Shown: positions 32,735 to 43,053 of the stretch, piece after piece
Layout of the letters: each line of letters starts with the position of its first letter
How positions within the stretch are numbered: the first letter of the stretch is position 1
Assembly: GCA_002917775.1 (NCBI GenBank)
Contig: KZ627150.1
Span: 923,127-987,126, forward strand
Reading direction: 5' to 3'
DNA length: 64,000 nucleotides
Source: Glaciozyma antarctica PI12
Taxonomy: Eukaryota > Basidiomycota > Microbotryomycetes > Kriegeriales > Camptobasidiaceae
The notes under the pieces: generated by a model
Databases searched by the model: none
Seen by the model: only the letters and a program-made list of their open reading frames with translations
What the model was told of the DNA's origin: nothing
Position numbers and translations under genes: made by a program

Positions 32735-35700
32735 ATGGCTCGCCCAATCGCTTCCTCTTCAAAGCTCTCACTTGAAGATTGGGACTCGTTGGCTCCACTC
32801 TCGCCTTCGGAGCTCGCTTCAACATCGAGGATCCAGTCAGCTGCGGCCGAGAAGCCAATCCCACCTCGAGTGCGTCAACTCCCTCCCTAGCTCCCGCCTC
32901 TCCTCCCAACCTAATGATCACCTCTTGCAGCTAGCTATTCGCATCAACCAACCCGGATCACGTCCTGGAACCCCCGCGCAATCCAACATACGCAGCAAGG
33001 GCTCCCGCATCGACCTCAACGCGCTCCTCCACTCTCCCACCTCGTCGCCACGCTCACACTCCGCCGCCAGCAACGCCCAGCCCGAACACCGCTCGAATGG
33101 CACTGCGCTGGACTCGCTAGAAATCTCGGAGCCGATAGAGACGACGCAACAGTTCCACGACTGGTTCGCGCGGGTCGAGCAGGGCATGGAGCGGGAGCAG
33201 GAGGAGATCTACAGGACGCATTTGGTCGAGCTGGAGGAGTATATTGAGAGCTGTGAGATGGTGCTCGAGCAGTTGGATGACGCGCGGGGGCTGCTGAGCG
33301 AGATGGAGGCCAACTACCGCTTCGTCGAGGACAACTCGCGGACGCTGCAGCTTGCGTGTGAGACGATGTTGGATGAACAGGTGCGCTTTCGTATGGGAGA
33401 TATCTGGCGCGAGCTTACGTTGCGCGCACAGAAACACCTCATCGAAGTGACTGAGGCGATTGGCTCGCGTCTCGAGTACTTTAGGGAGCTAGAGACGGCG
33501 ACGCGGATGCTCAACCTCCCTGGAGAAGCTCTCGTTCTGGAGGACGACTTCCTGAACATGCTGGATCGGCTGGACGTCTCTCTCGAGTACCTCAAAGCCA
33601 ACGTGCGCTTCGCTCGCCTCGTCTTGCCTGGAGCTGCGAGCTAACGCGTCCTCCCGACCACAGCGCGACTTCAAGGACGCCGAGATCTACATTATTCGGT
33701 TCCAGCAATGCCTCACTCGCTCCATGACCCTCATCAAGATGTACTTTGTTACGGTCGTGCGGCGCCTCACGAGCGAAGTCGCGGAGAAGATGGCTGGAAA
33801 GGTGCGTGATTCTTTCGACTTGCGGAGGAAACCCCGCTGACGCTCCACGTTCTCTTAGGAGCTCTCCGAGACCGCCCTCACCGCCCTTCTTTACACCAAG
33901 TTCTCAAACACGTCCGAGACGCTTCGCATTCTCATTTTCGAGCTCGAAAAGCGAGGGCGCCTCGAACCGGACGAATACGGTTCGCTCCTGCAAGAGTGCT
34001 ACTCGACTTGGTTCGCCTCTCGTATGAGCCTGCTGTCGGCTCCCCTGGCGGAGGAAGTGCGGCGCATGGATCCAGGATCTACTGAGCTCATCAAGCTAGT
34101 GCGTTGCGACTCTCACACGTTCTCGCATGTGGAACTGATCTCGTTCACCCTCACAGGCGCGCGCAGGCTGCAACCATCTCCGTTCAGTCTCGATGAGCGA
34201 GTGGGCGCTGTACAAGGAGCTTTTTTTCTGCAGGCGAGGACAGCCTTTAGTGCGTTTTCATTGAGACACTCCTTTCGACCGCACGCTGACGCTCACTTCG
34301 GCAGTCAATTCCTCGAATCACTTTGCGACTACCTCTACGACTCTCTCCGCCCTCGGATCCTTCACGAACCGAAACTCGAGGTCCTATGCGAGCTCTGCAC
34401 AGTGCTCACCGCGATGATGGCCCTCGACACGACGAAGAACGATGCGGACGACTCGGGCGACGAGGACGATTTCCACGACCGCAGTTTCGTCACCTCGCCG
34501 ACTCCCTCGCGGTTCGGTGGCGCGCCGGCCAGTTCGACACCTACGAATGCCGCAACGAACACGGCACTGGGTCGTCTTCGCTTCAGCGTCCTCCTCCAGA
34601 CGATTCTCCAGGACTCCCAAACTCGCCTCGTCTTCCGCGCGCAAGCCGTCATTCAGAGCGAGGTTCTGCACTACGTCCCTACGCCGGAGGACATGCGATA
34701 CCCTGGGAAGCTCGAGGATCACAAGGGCAAGGGACTCGCGCTTTGGACTGAGGACGAGACGCTCAGGGAAAGCGAGGTGGGCGGATTCAGGCTGCCGAGG
34801 GAGGAGGTGCAGGTCACTTGGTACCCTACGCTCAAGCGGACTGTCTGGGTCCTTTCGAAGCTCAACACCTACGTCAACGTAAGTCTCGTCTCTTCTTCCG
34901 TTTCGACGCAGTCGCTGATGCTCTTTTGTACCCATCTTCAGAACGCAATCTTCGAGGACTTTGCGGGAGAAGCCGTCACGCTCTGTCGCCAGTCGCTCTC
35001 CACCGCCGCAACGCAGCTTTCCGCCGTTCCTTCCAACACCAAGATTGACGGCCAACTCTTCCTCATCCGCCATCTCCTTCTTCTCAAGGAGATGATTCGG
35101 TCGGTCGACCTCGTTCAAATTGAGCGCGCTGCCGACTTCTCCTCCGTCACGGGTTCGTCTCGTCCTTCTCCGTTCGTTGTAACCCTGCTTAACTTTTTAT
35201 CCGCAGACGCCCTCGTCAACTTGCTGCGAAACACCTCGGTCATTTTTAACCCGAACGCCTTATTCGAGCTCGCCTCGAAGGGTATGCCTAGCTTCGCGGA
35301 GACCATGACCGACGCCAAAACCGTGCGCGCGCCGTTCTTTTCTATCGATCATTACGACTGACGCTCGACGCAACAGGACCTCGACAGCGCCCTCAAACGC
35401 ACGTGCGAAGACCTCATCGCCGACTCGTCCTTCCGCATCGCCAGCCCTCTTCGCGCCTTCCTTGACCGCTGTACGGCGTTCCTCTCCAATCCTGCGGTGA
35501 AGGACCTGCCATCTCAAGCATGGGCTTCTCCCGAGGCGGTCATCAAGCTGCACGAGGACTTCCAGGCGACGTTGATGGATCAAGCTCGCGAGGTCATTGG
35601 GAAGCTCAGAGTGTACCTAAACGACCAGAAGACAATTGGAGTCTTGCTTCCGCCACTTTTGGTGCGCTACTCCCTTGCTGCGAAGCTGTGAATGATGCTG

Positions 35701-35902
35701 ATGGCGCCTCGACAGGACGAGATCGTCGATACGTACTCGACTTTCTACAATCGTGAGCTCGGAATCAATGCTTGAGCTCGCACCAACTGATCGCGTCCTT
35801 TTGCTTGCAGTGACAAGGTCGGAGTATGGATTCGCGACCTCCTCGTCGCTCTTGACGCCGGTTGTCTTGAAGGAGAAGCTGGAGAGTGTAGGGCGGGAAT
35901 AG
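32735..35902 (+). CDS. COG3: Conserved oligomeric Golgi complex subunit 3 (Sec34)
   Basis: Lobe A subunit of the COG tether for retrograde intra-Golgi vesicles. Starts MARPIASSSKLSLEDWDSLA with a Ser/Pro-rich N-terminus. It then has the Sec34 coiled-coil region: TTQQFHDWFARVEQGMEREQ, LEEYIESCEMVLEQLDDARG and EANYRFVEDNSRTLQLACE. The helical part follows: VLEDDFLNMLDRLDVSLEYL, DAEIYIIRFQQCLTRSMTLI, LYTKFSNTSETLRILIFELE, FLESLCDYLYDSLRPRILHE and HLLLLKEMIRSVDLVQIE. It ends SSLLTPVVLKEKLESVGRE. An acidic, disordered insertion (NDADDSGDEDDF-like) lies near 34440. About ten introns, roughly 880 residues. Confidence 0.93.
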
Positions 35903-36106
35903 GGAGGGGACTGGGTCTCGTAGCTCTGTTTGGAGGAGTTTCAATTACTTAGCATCTTGGAGCGCTCGATAGGCTTGCCGGGTCGAGAGCAAACAACCAA
36001 GGCTGGGAGAGAGAGCCAGACGAAACTTGGCGCATACATTGATCTGCGAGCTCACCTCCTCCTTTTCATTCTACCTCTCCCGCCGCTCTCGATAACGCAG
36101 CTCCCT

Positions 36107-36693
36107 ATGCTCCTCTCTGAGCTCCTGAATACTTCTGAAGTCAGCACCCTTGCGTGAGTGTTAGATACGAGTTCCGCTGTAGTTTTTTTTCGACCAGCCC
36201 TCACTCAGCGCGCCGACTCGGAGTGACAGCACCGAGCCTGACTTCCTCGCTCTCGCGCAGGGATACTTCTGCAGGTGCGCTCAGACTCAGAACATGCCAA
36301 TGGGGGTTTTGCGACGCCGCTTTTGTCACTACCGACGAGGTTAGTTGCCGCACCGCCGGCGACCCCGCTGCGCGTGCTCCTTTGCTGTCTGCTAATCCAA
36401 ATCTGCCTCTCCAGCTGGTCCGTCACGCCAAAGAGCACATCAAAAACGTCCAACCGATCAGGAGATCGCGCCTGCTCAACGCCCAGAATGGTAAGTAACC
36501 CTCGAATCCGGCGCGAATTGAACGCTCAGTCTGACGCGACTCTGTACTCTCCCCTGCAGGCGTTGAGTCTTTCTTTCCTTCCCTCCCTCTTTCATCGCAA
36601 GCCGAAGCTTCATTTCGAAGCAACGGTAGCGTAGAAAAAGCCTTGTCGGAGCCTTCGACGGTCTACAGCGAGTCGTCGGCTCAGCGCGTATAG
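36107..36693 (+). CDS. Small single-finger C2H2 zinc-finger protein
   Basis: About 115 residues in four exons. MLLSELLNTSEVSTLA continues after intron 36154-36260 as DTSAGALRLRT. Then comes one C2H2 finger, CQWGFCDAAFVTTDE|LVRHAKEH, spacing CX4CX12HX4H, split by an intron after the Glu codon (donor gttagt, branch ctaat). This is followed by IKNVQPIRRSRLLNAQNG and a Ser/Glu-rich tail ending SSAQRV. The CxWxxC form resembles fingers of chromatin and ARID-associated factors more than classical tandem DNA-binding fingers. Function unknown; it could be nucleic-acid or protein binding. Stop lies 65 bp from the convergent GatB gene. Confidence 0.75.
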
Positions 36694-36758
36694 TTCTCGC
36701 GAGAGTCGGGTGGGAGATGTAGCAGGGTTGCTGTATTACTAGAAGGTGTTTGTTGGCA

Positions 36759-38954
36759 TTACGCGAGCAAGTCTCGCAGGCTGGCCGCCACCTTCTTCGC
36801 GTCCGCTCTCCCTCCCGACCGCTTCATCACCTCCCCCACCAGCCGCATCAGCACTTTTTGCTGACCGCCGCGCACCTTCTCCGCCTCCTTGGGGAGATCG
36901 AGGATAACTCGATCGCACAAAGCTACGATGTCGTCTTCCGACGGCGTGGAGGAGAGCTGAGCGGCGATGAGCTTCTTGATCGAGGATCCTTTGGGGTTGC
37001 CGATGAAGTCGCGAAGGATCTGCTTTCCACTAGTTCCTGCTCGCCATGATTAGCTTCCGTGGTGGGCTCTGGGCGTAGTAATCCTCACCAGTAATGCGTC
37101 CGTCGGAAACGGCATCGACGATGAGTCCGAGCTGAGCAGCTTGGACGGGCGAGTCGGCCAGACCGAAGTTCGCCTTCGTCAATTGGCCGAGCAGCTCGTG
37201 CAGAACCCTGTCACGTCGCGATGAGCGAAAGAAAGGGAAATTGAACATGAGAGACTGACCAATTGACTGCAACGCGAGCATCTCTGCCCTTCGCAACGTC
37301 CTCAAAATACTTGACCCCACCGTAGGCGTCGTTGTCCATCCCTTCTCCGAGACTGACGAGGATCCCAGCGTCGCGAGCCGTAAGATCGTACTGAGACTGT
37401 AGGCGACCAAAAGCAGCGTCGGGAAGCTCTGGCAGTGAGGCTCGAACTGACTCGAGACGGGCCTGCAGAGAGAGGTCACCACTGCGCGAGCGACAAGAGC
37501 GAGAGAACTCACATCGGAGATGATGACTGCACCCAGCTCGGGATCAGGCATGTAGCGGTAATCGGGAGCGTCTTCCTTGCTTCGGAGGTGGAAGGTCTCG
37601 CTCGTGACGGCGTCAAAGCCTCGAGTCGCCTGCACCACGTCTCGACCGGCTTCGAGCTCGATGATTTGACGTCTGACTTCGGATTCTGTGTGAGAAGGTG
37701 GTAAGCAGCAGCTTTGAAGGATTTGCGCGAGTGAGCGCACCGATTGCGGCCATCAGAAAGCGGACTCCGTTCAGGTTCTTAACCTCGCAGCGCGTGCCCA
37801 GGGGAGACCCGTCGGAGCTCCTGCTGACCGAGACGTTCACGTCGCATCGTAGCTCTCCCTACAGAAAAGGTCGTCAGAGATTTCTCAAAGCACGAGACAA
37901 GGGAACAGCAGCACTTACTCGATCCATGTTCGCATCAGAGGCGCCGACATGCCGCAGAATCGACTGAAGATGACGAACGAACGCCGCCGCTTCCTCCGGC
38001 GAGCTACACAGCGGTACGTTAGTAGGACGAAGAGCCTCCAGCGGATTGCGCGCTCACCTCATGTCGGGCTGCGTTACGATTTCGATGAGCGCAGCTCCAG
38101 CGCGATTGAGGTCGACGAGGGTGTTGCCGCTTTCAGGATCGTGAGATGACTTGGCCGTATCCTACGTAAAATAGATAAGTTTAGCGAAGACTCGTCGGGC
38201 ATGCCAGTGCGAGCTGCTGACCTGCTCGAGTTGAATCTGGTCGATTCGCACGTCAAACGCTTCCAAAACGTGATGCTCCTCTTCCTTTCGGATGCAAACG
38301 CTTCCACCAGTTGCCAGTTGCGACTGCTCAATGCTTGCTCAGTTTTCATTCCGCGCGCAAAGTAGAGGAAGACGCTCACAGTACTTCTGAGTGACCTGGA
38401 AGCCAGCCGGAAGGTCGGGATAGAAGTAGTGCTTGCGATCGAAAGTCGACGCTCTGTTGATCTTACTCTTGAGAGCTAAGCACGCCAATAGAGCTAATCG
38501 AACTGGCTCCTTGCCCAAGATCTGCGACGGAGGGAGATCAGTTGGAAGCTCAGCAAAGTCGAAGGTGCAGACTCACTGGGAGCGAACCGGGAAGAACCGC
38601 ATCAAAGGGAGCAACGTGAGAATTCGGTGCAGCTTCGTAAATGGCAAGTGCCGCTAGGAAGCTGGGGAATCAGCAAGCGGAGGGAGAGAGCGCAGGGAGT
38701 GTCTAACGTGAGAGCAGTTTGACGTTCCCCTTTAGCTGGACATGCAGCTCCAGACCGATCGTTGGCTTCCACCCAGGCCATCGTTCTACAGCTTTCCCCT
38801 TCTGCGTCGGCGATGGCGGGAGGGCGGAGGTGGACGCGACTGGTGGCGATCGCGCAAGGTGGATTCGGCGAGGAAGGGACGCAGTTGAACGAGGCGCTGA
38901 AGTGGGCGTTGCACGCCAAAGTCCACGGCAGGTGCAGGGAAGCTCGATACGCAT
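36759..38954 (-). CDS. Mitochondrial glutamyl-tRNA(Gln) amidotransferase subunit B
   Basis: GatB/Pet112 subunit that converts mischarged Glu-tRNA(Gln) to Gln-tRNA(Gln) in mitochondria. ATG 38954 opens an Arg/Ser-rich presequence ([20 protein letters not shown]). The GatB catalytic domain follows: [86 protein letters not shown] and [14 protein letters not shown]. Then comes [20 protein letters not shown] and the C-terminal YqeY-like tail with [18 protein letters not shown], ending SLRDLLA. About 540 residues, more than ten exons. Confidence 0.93.
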
Positions 38955-39055
38955 GTGGAAGCAGGCGTGGTCGAGTCACCGTTGATGGAAGGAGGTCAAG
39001 AGGGGAACTTCCTCCGACTCTCGTTCTTCGCTGCATACTCTCTCAGTGCAGTGCC
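38955..39055. promoter_or_regulatory. 101-bp bidirectional promoter, GatB / VMS1
   Basis: Only about 101 bp lie between opposing start codons. Pyrimidine-rich sequence precedes the VMS1 start. No other coding potential was accepted here. Confidence 0.45.
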
Positions 39056-41481
39056 ATGTCTAGCAAGCCGACTCGCCCAGGGCAAGCAGCACCGCTCTAC
39101 GCCTTCTCCGTCCCTCCGACTCTCCTCTCAAACTTCAAACCACGCCAAATCACCATCCCCGAGCACCACCCTCTCCACCCCTCCAAGAAGGACCTCCCAC
39201 CCATCGAACCCGCTCCAGCTTCCTCCAGCACCCTCGCAATAGGTGGCGCCTTTACCTGTGCCCTCACCGGAGCCTCCTTCCCCGACCTCGCCTCTCTTCG
39301 CGAGCACTACAAGACGGACTGGTACAAGTACAACGTCAAGCTGCGGTTGCAGGGCAAGCCTACGGGAGTGACTGAGGACCAGTTTGACGCTTTGGTCGAA
39401 GGTAAGGAAGCACGAGGAGCCTCACTCGCGGCGAGCTGACCCTGCGCCACTAGGTCTCTCCGCTTCCATCTCCGGATCCGACTCGTCATCCTACTCCTCA
39501 TCTCATTCCGATTCCTACACCAACGCCATCTCCCGCCTGCTCCGAAAGCAAGAAGTCAAGGGGACCGCCGGCGACGATGACGACGAGATGGGCCCGCTTA
39601 CGGGACCGCGTTCGGCGCTGCTTTGGTTCGAGGCTCCTGATGCGGCGCCCGGAACTCAGTACGGAGTGTACCGAGCGGCACTGGTTGAGGCGGCGAAGGG
39701 GAAGAAGCGAGAGGACGGACCTGAGGTACTGGAGGAGCTCAAGGCGTCGCAGCTCGTCGACGGCAAGCGAGATGCGGATCCGAGTGCGGGGAGGAAGTGG
39801 ACGTTGCTCATGTTTGGAGGAGGACATTTCGCGGGGATGGTTGTATCGCTGGTACCACGGCTCGTTAGCCGGGGCAAGGGGAAGGAGAAGGAGCGGGAGG
39901 TGGTCATCATCGAGAAGAAGACGTTCCATCGTTACACCAGTGCGTTGCTGTGTTTCGATCGCTCCGAGTGAGGGACGCTGATGGTGCTTTCTACACTTTC
40001 TACAGCGCGAAGGAAGCAGGGAGGATCCCAGGCGTCGCACGATGCTGGAAACGGCAAGGCGAGCTCAGCAGGAGCGCAGATTCGACGACACAACGAGACG
40101 GCTTTGACTCAGGTACGCTCTCTCGTTTCGCGCTAGAGGACAGCTTCTTATGAATCTTTTGGCTTATCAGGAAGTCCAAGCGCTTTTAAATTCATGGCGC
40201 GACGAGATCGACGGCAGCGAGCTCATCTTCCTGCGGGCGAGCAAGACGAACCACAAGACGTTCTTCGGTTACGAAGACGCTCCGATGGACAGAAGTGCGC
40301 TACTTTTCGTACACTTGTGTGTGGCAGTCACTGATGGATTTCGCATTGCAGAGAATCCCCGAATTCGCGGCTACAGCTTCCCAACTCGACGACCTGTGAG
40401 CTCATGACTTTGCTCGCCTAGTCTTTACTGAGCTTCTGATTATGTTAGACTATCGCCGAACTCACGCGTGCCTTTTTGGAGCTTACGACGGTCAAGATCT
40501 CGCATCTTTCAGCCGACGCTCTCGCCAAGCTTGATGCCAGCTACCTCGCCTCCATCACCCCCGCACCAGCTCCCATCGCACCAACTCCCAAGCCTACCGC
40601 GCCGAAGCCTCTCGCCATCAAGTTTACCAAGGAGCAGGAGCTCGAACGCGATCGATGGGCCCGTCTGGTCGACATGGTTCGCAAGGGCAAGGTCGAGGCG
40701 CTCGCTTCGTTCTTGGACAAGTACGGGCCAGAGCTTGAGCAGGCTGGTCAGGCCGAGCGAGGAGTGTGGGGCGCGCTTCCCGAATGGATGGACGAGGCGA
40801 GGACGACGCCGACGCTGCTTCACGTCGCGAGTTCTGCGGACCAGGCGGACATGGTCCGCTGGTTGCTCGTCGAAAAGCGAGCCAACCCCACCGTCGCTGC
40901 TTCGACACCTCCCCCTATCCGTCAACCTCCCCCGTCATCTTCCACCGAGCTCGACACCATCCCTCCCTCCGCCATTCCCTCCGCTCCCCCGACACGACCC
41001 ATCTTCACGCCCTACGAGGTCGCCCCTTCTCGCGCGACGCGGAACGTCTTTCGCCTTCTCACCATATCCCATGCCGACTGGTGGGACTGGACGGGCACGG
41101 GAGCGACTGGAGCACGCGTTCCGAGCGGTCTCACGGACGAGAGCGACGACGAGAGTCGACAAGAAGAGTCGGGATCGGCGCGGGAAGCTCAAGGACAAGT
41201 TGAAGGAGCGGGAGAAGGATCGCGATGCCAAGCAGGCGATCGAGCGGGAGCGGGAGGAGATGCTGGAGGCGGAGAGGGTGGCGAAGGAGGCAGCGGAGCT
41301 CAAGCGGACGGGGAAGAACAAGGTCGTGTCGACGGGGCCGCAGCGACTGGGAGGAGGGCCTCCGCGGGCGATTGTCGCGAGGGAGATGGATGCGGCGGGG
41401 TTGACCGAGGAGCAGAGATCTAGGATCCAGCGGGAGCAGCGGGCGAGGGCAGCTGAGGCGAGAATCAGCAGGCCGTCGTAG
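39056..41481 (+). CDS. VMS1: Vms1/ANKZF1 peptidyl-tRNA endonuclease (C-terminus frame-broken)
   Basis: Releases stalled nascent chains from 60S subunits in ribosome quality control. MSSKPTRPGQAAPLYAFSVP leads to a zinc-finger-like FTCALTGASFPDLASLREHY...DWYKYNVKLRL. The VLRF1 catalytic domain follows: KWTLLMFGGGHFAGMVVSLV and HRYT|ARRKQGGSQASHDAG, with the key Gln in GSQAS. Then come KASSAGAQIRRHNE, SELIFLRASKTNHKTFFG and RKNPRIRGYSFPTRRPTIAE. An ankyrin-like part (TPTLLHVASSADQADMVRWL) is followed by ARVPSGLTDESDDE. Here (about 41140-41175) the reading frame changes by one base with no credible intron. The family tail GPQRLGGGPPRAI and the VIM motif RARAAEARI continue in the other frame to 41481. 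Confidence 0.88.
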
Positions 41482-41537
41482 ACCTAGAAATCCAAAAGTT
41501 GAAGTCGTGCCGCTCCTTGGTCTCGTTCCTCCCACCG

Positions 41538-43038
41538 ATGAGCCACTACTTGCTCGCTTTGGCCACGGCTCGTCCAGTCCTGACCTTTATAGCAGGCGGG
41601 GTCGCTGTACGCTTGGCCACGCTAGCCCTCCTCTTCCTCGCGTCGCGCGTCGTCCCCTCCTTCGACACCTCAGCTCTCGTCCTCCTGCCGGCAACGCACC
41701 ACTCCCTCGAGCCCTTGGTGCGATGGGACACGTTTTACTTCGCCAAAATCGCCATGCGGGGGTACGTGAACGAGCAGGAGATGGCCTTCATGCCTGGGTT
41801 GCCAGTGGTGATGCATGTTGCTGGGAGAGGAGCACGATGGGCGAGCGGGGGAGGACCGGTGGAGGTGCAGGAGGCGGTGATAGGAGGAGTCCTGGCTACA
41901 GCGGGGGCGGGGATTGCGGCTACAGTTGCTCTGTACAAGTGAGCTGGCAGTCGTTCCTCGTCGCGCGGTCGGAGCTCATCTCGCTTCCTCCACAGGCTGT
42001 CCCTGGAGCTCTCCCGCCAGCAATCCTTCGCCATCCTTACGACCTGCCTGTACCTCATCCCTCCGTCTCCGCCCACCCTCAGCGCGGTTCCCTACACTGA
42101 GCCCTTCGCCGCGCTCTTCACCTTCCTCGGGATGCTTTGCTTTGCGCGACGGCAATTTCTCGGCGCGTCGCTTTGCTGGGCCGTGGGATCAATCTTTCGC
42201 GCACAAGGAGTGATCCTAGGAGCTGGCTTCTTCGGTTGGCACTACGTGCTCGTGGCGCCGTTTGCTGGGGGACGATTCTCGACCAAGGTGAGCCCTCTCA
42301 ATCGCTTCGCACGCTCGCTTTGCTGAACCTTGATGTCAGCGCCTAGCATCAGGCTTACCCGCCTTTACCATACTGGCGATCATTTCAGCGGCGCCTTTCT
42401 TCCTCTTTCAAGCGTGGGCGTATTCGAGCTTCTGCAGCGGCCAGGCTTTGAGGCGCCCGTGGTGCGACGAAGGACTCGGGCTGAGTTACGGCTGGATTCA
42501 GCGGGAGTATTGGTATGTCGAATTCAGCTGCGGTGGTGTTCTGCCGCTGAACAAGAACGCGAACAGGAACGTCGGCCCCTTCCGATACTGGACGCTGCTG
42601 CAGCTCCCCAACTTCCTCCTCGCTGCCCCAGTCCTCGGTCTCTCCTTCGCCGCCTCCTACACCTTCTACGCCCACAACCTACACACAGTCCTTTCGACAA
42701 CCGTCCCTTTCATTCCGCTGCCGAAGTCTTGGAAGCCGACGACTACAACAAAAGATTTACAGCGCGCCTTCCCCCGACCTTTCCTCTCTCCCTCCCTCAC
42801 GCCTTTCGTCCACCTCCACACGGCTCTCACCCTCCTCCTCTTCTTCGCCTCCCACGTCCAAATCATCCTCCGCGTTTGCAGCACCAACCCCGTCGTCTTC
42901 TGGTTCGCCGCCGACCTCGTCTCGCACCATGATGCCGACGGGAAGGAGAGGAAGTGGGGTCGACGATGGATCAGGTACTGCGTCGTCTGGGGAGTGGTCG
43001 CGACGATCCTCTGGTCGGCGTTCTACCCTCCCGCATGA
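41538..43038 (+). CDS. GPI18: GPI mannosyltransferase 2 (PIG-V/Gpi18)
   Basis: Adds the second mannose to GPI anchor precursors in the ER lumen using dolichol-phosphate-mannose. Multi-pass protein starting MSHYLLALATARPVLTFIAG. The catalytic first lumenal loop is HHSLEPLVRWDTFYFAKIAM and ...NEQEMAFMPGLPVVMH, with the conserved RWD and the F-P-L pattern of PIG-V. Then come PYTEPFAALFTFLGMLCFAR, GASLCWAVGSIFRAQGVILG, QREYW|NVGPFRYWTLLQLP and a C-terminal TNPVVFWFAADL...WRIRYC-type ending with WSAFYPPA. Four introns were seen. About 430 residues. The stop codon lies only 15 bp from the convergent WRAP73 stop. Confidence 0.92.
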
Positions 43039-43053
43039 CGACCGACTCCTACC

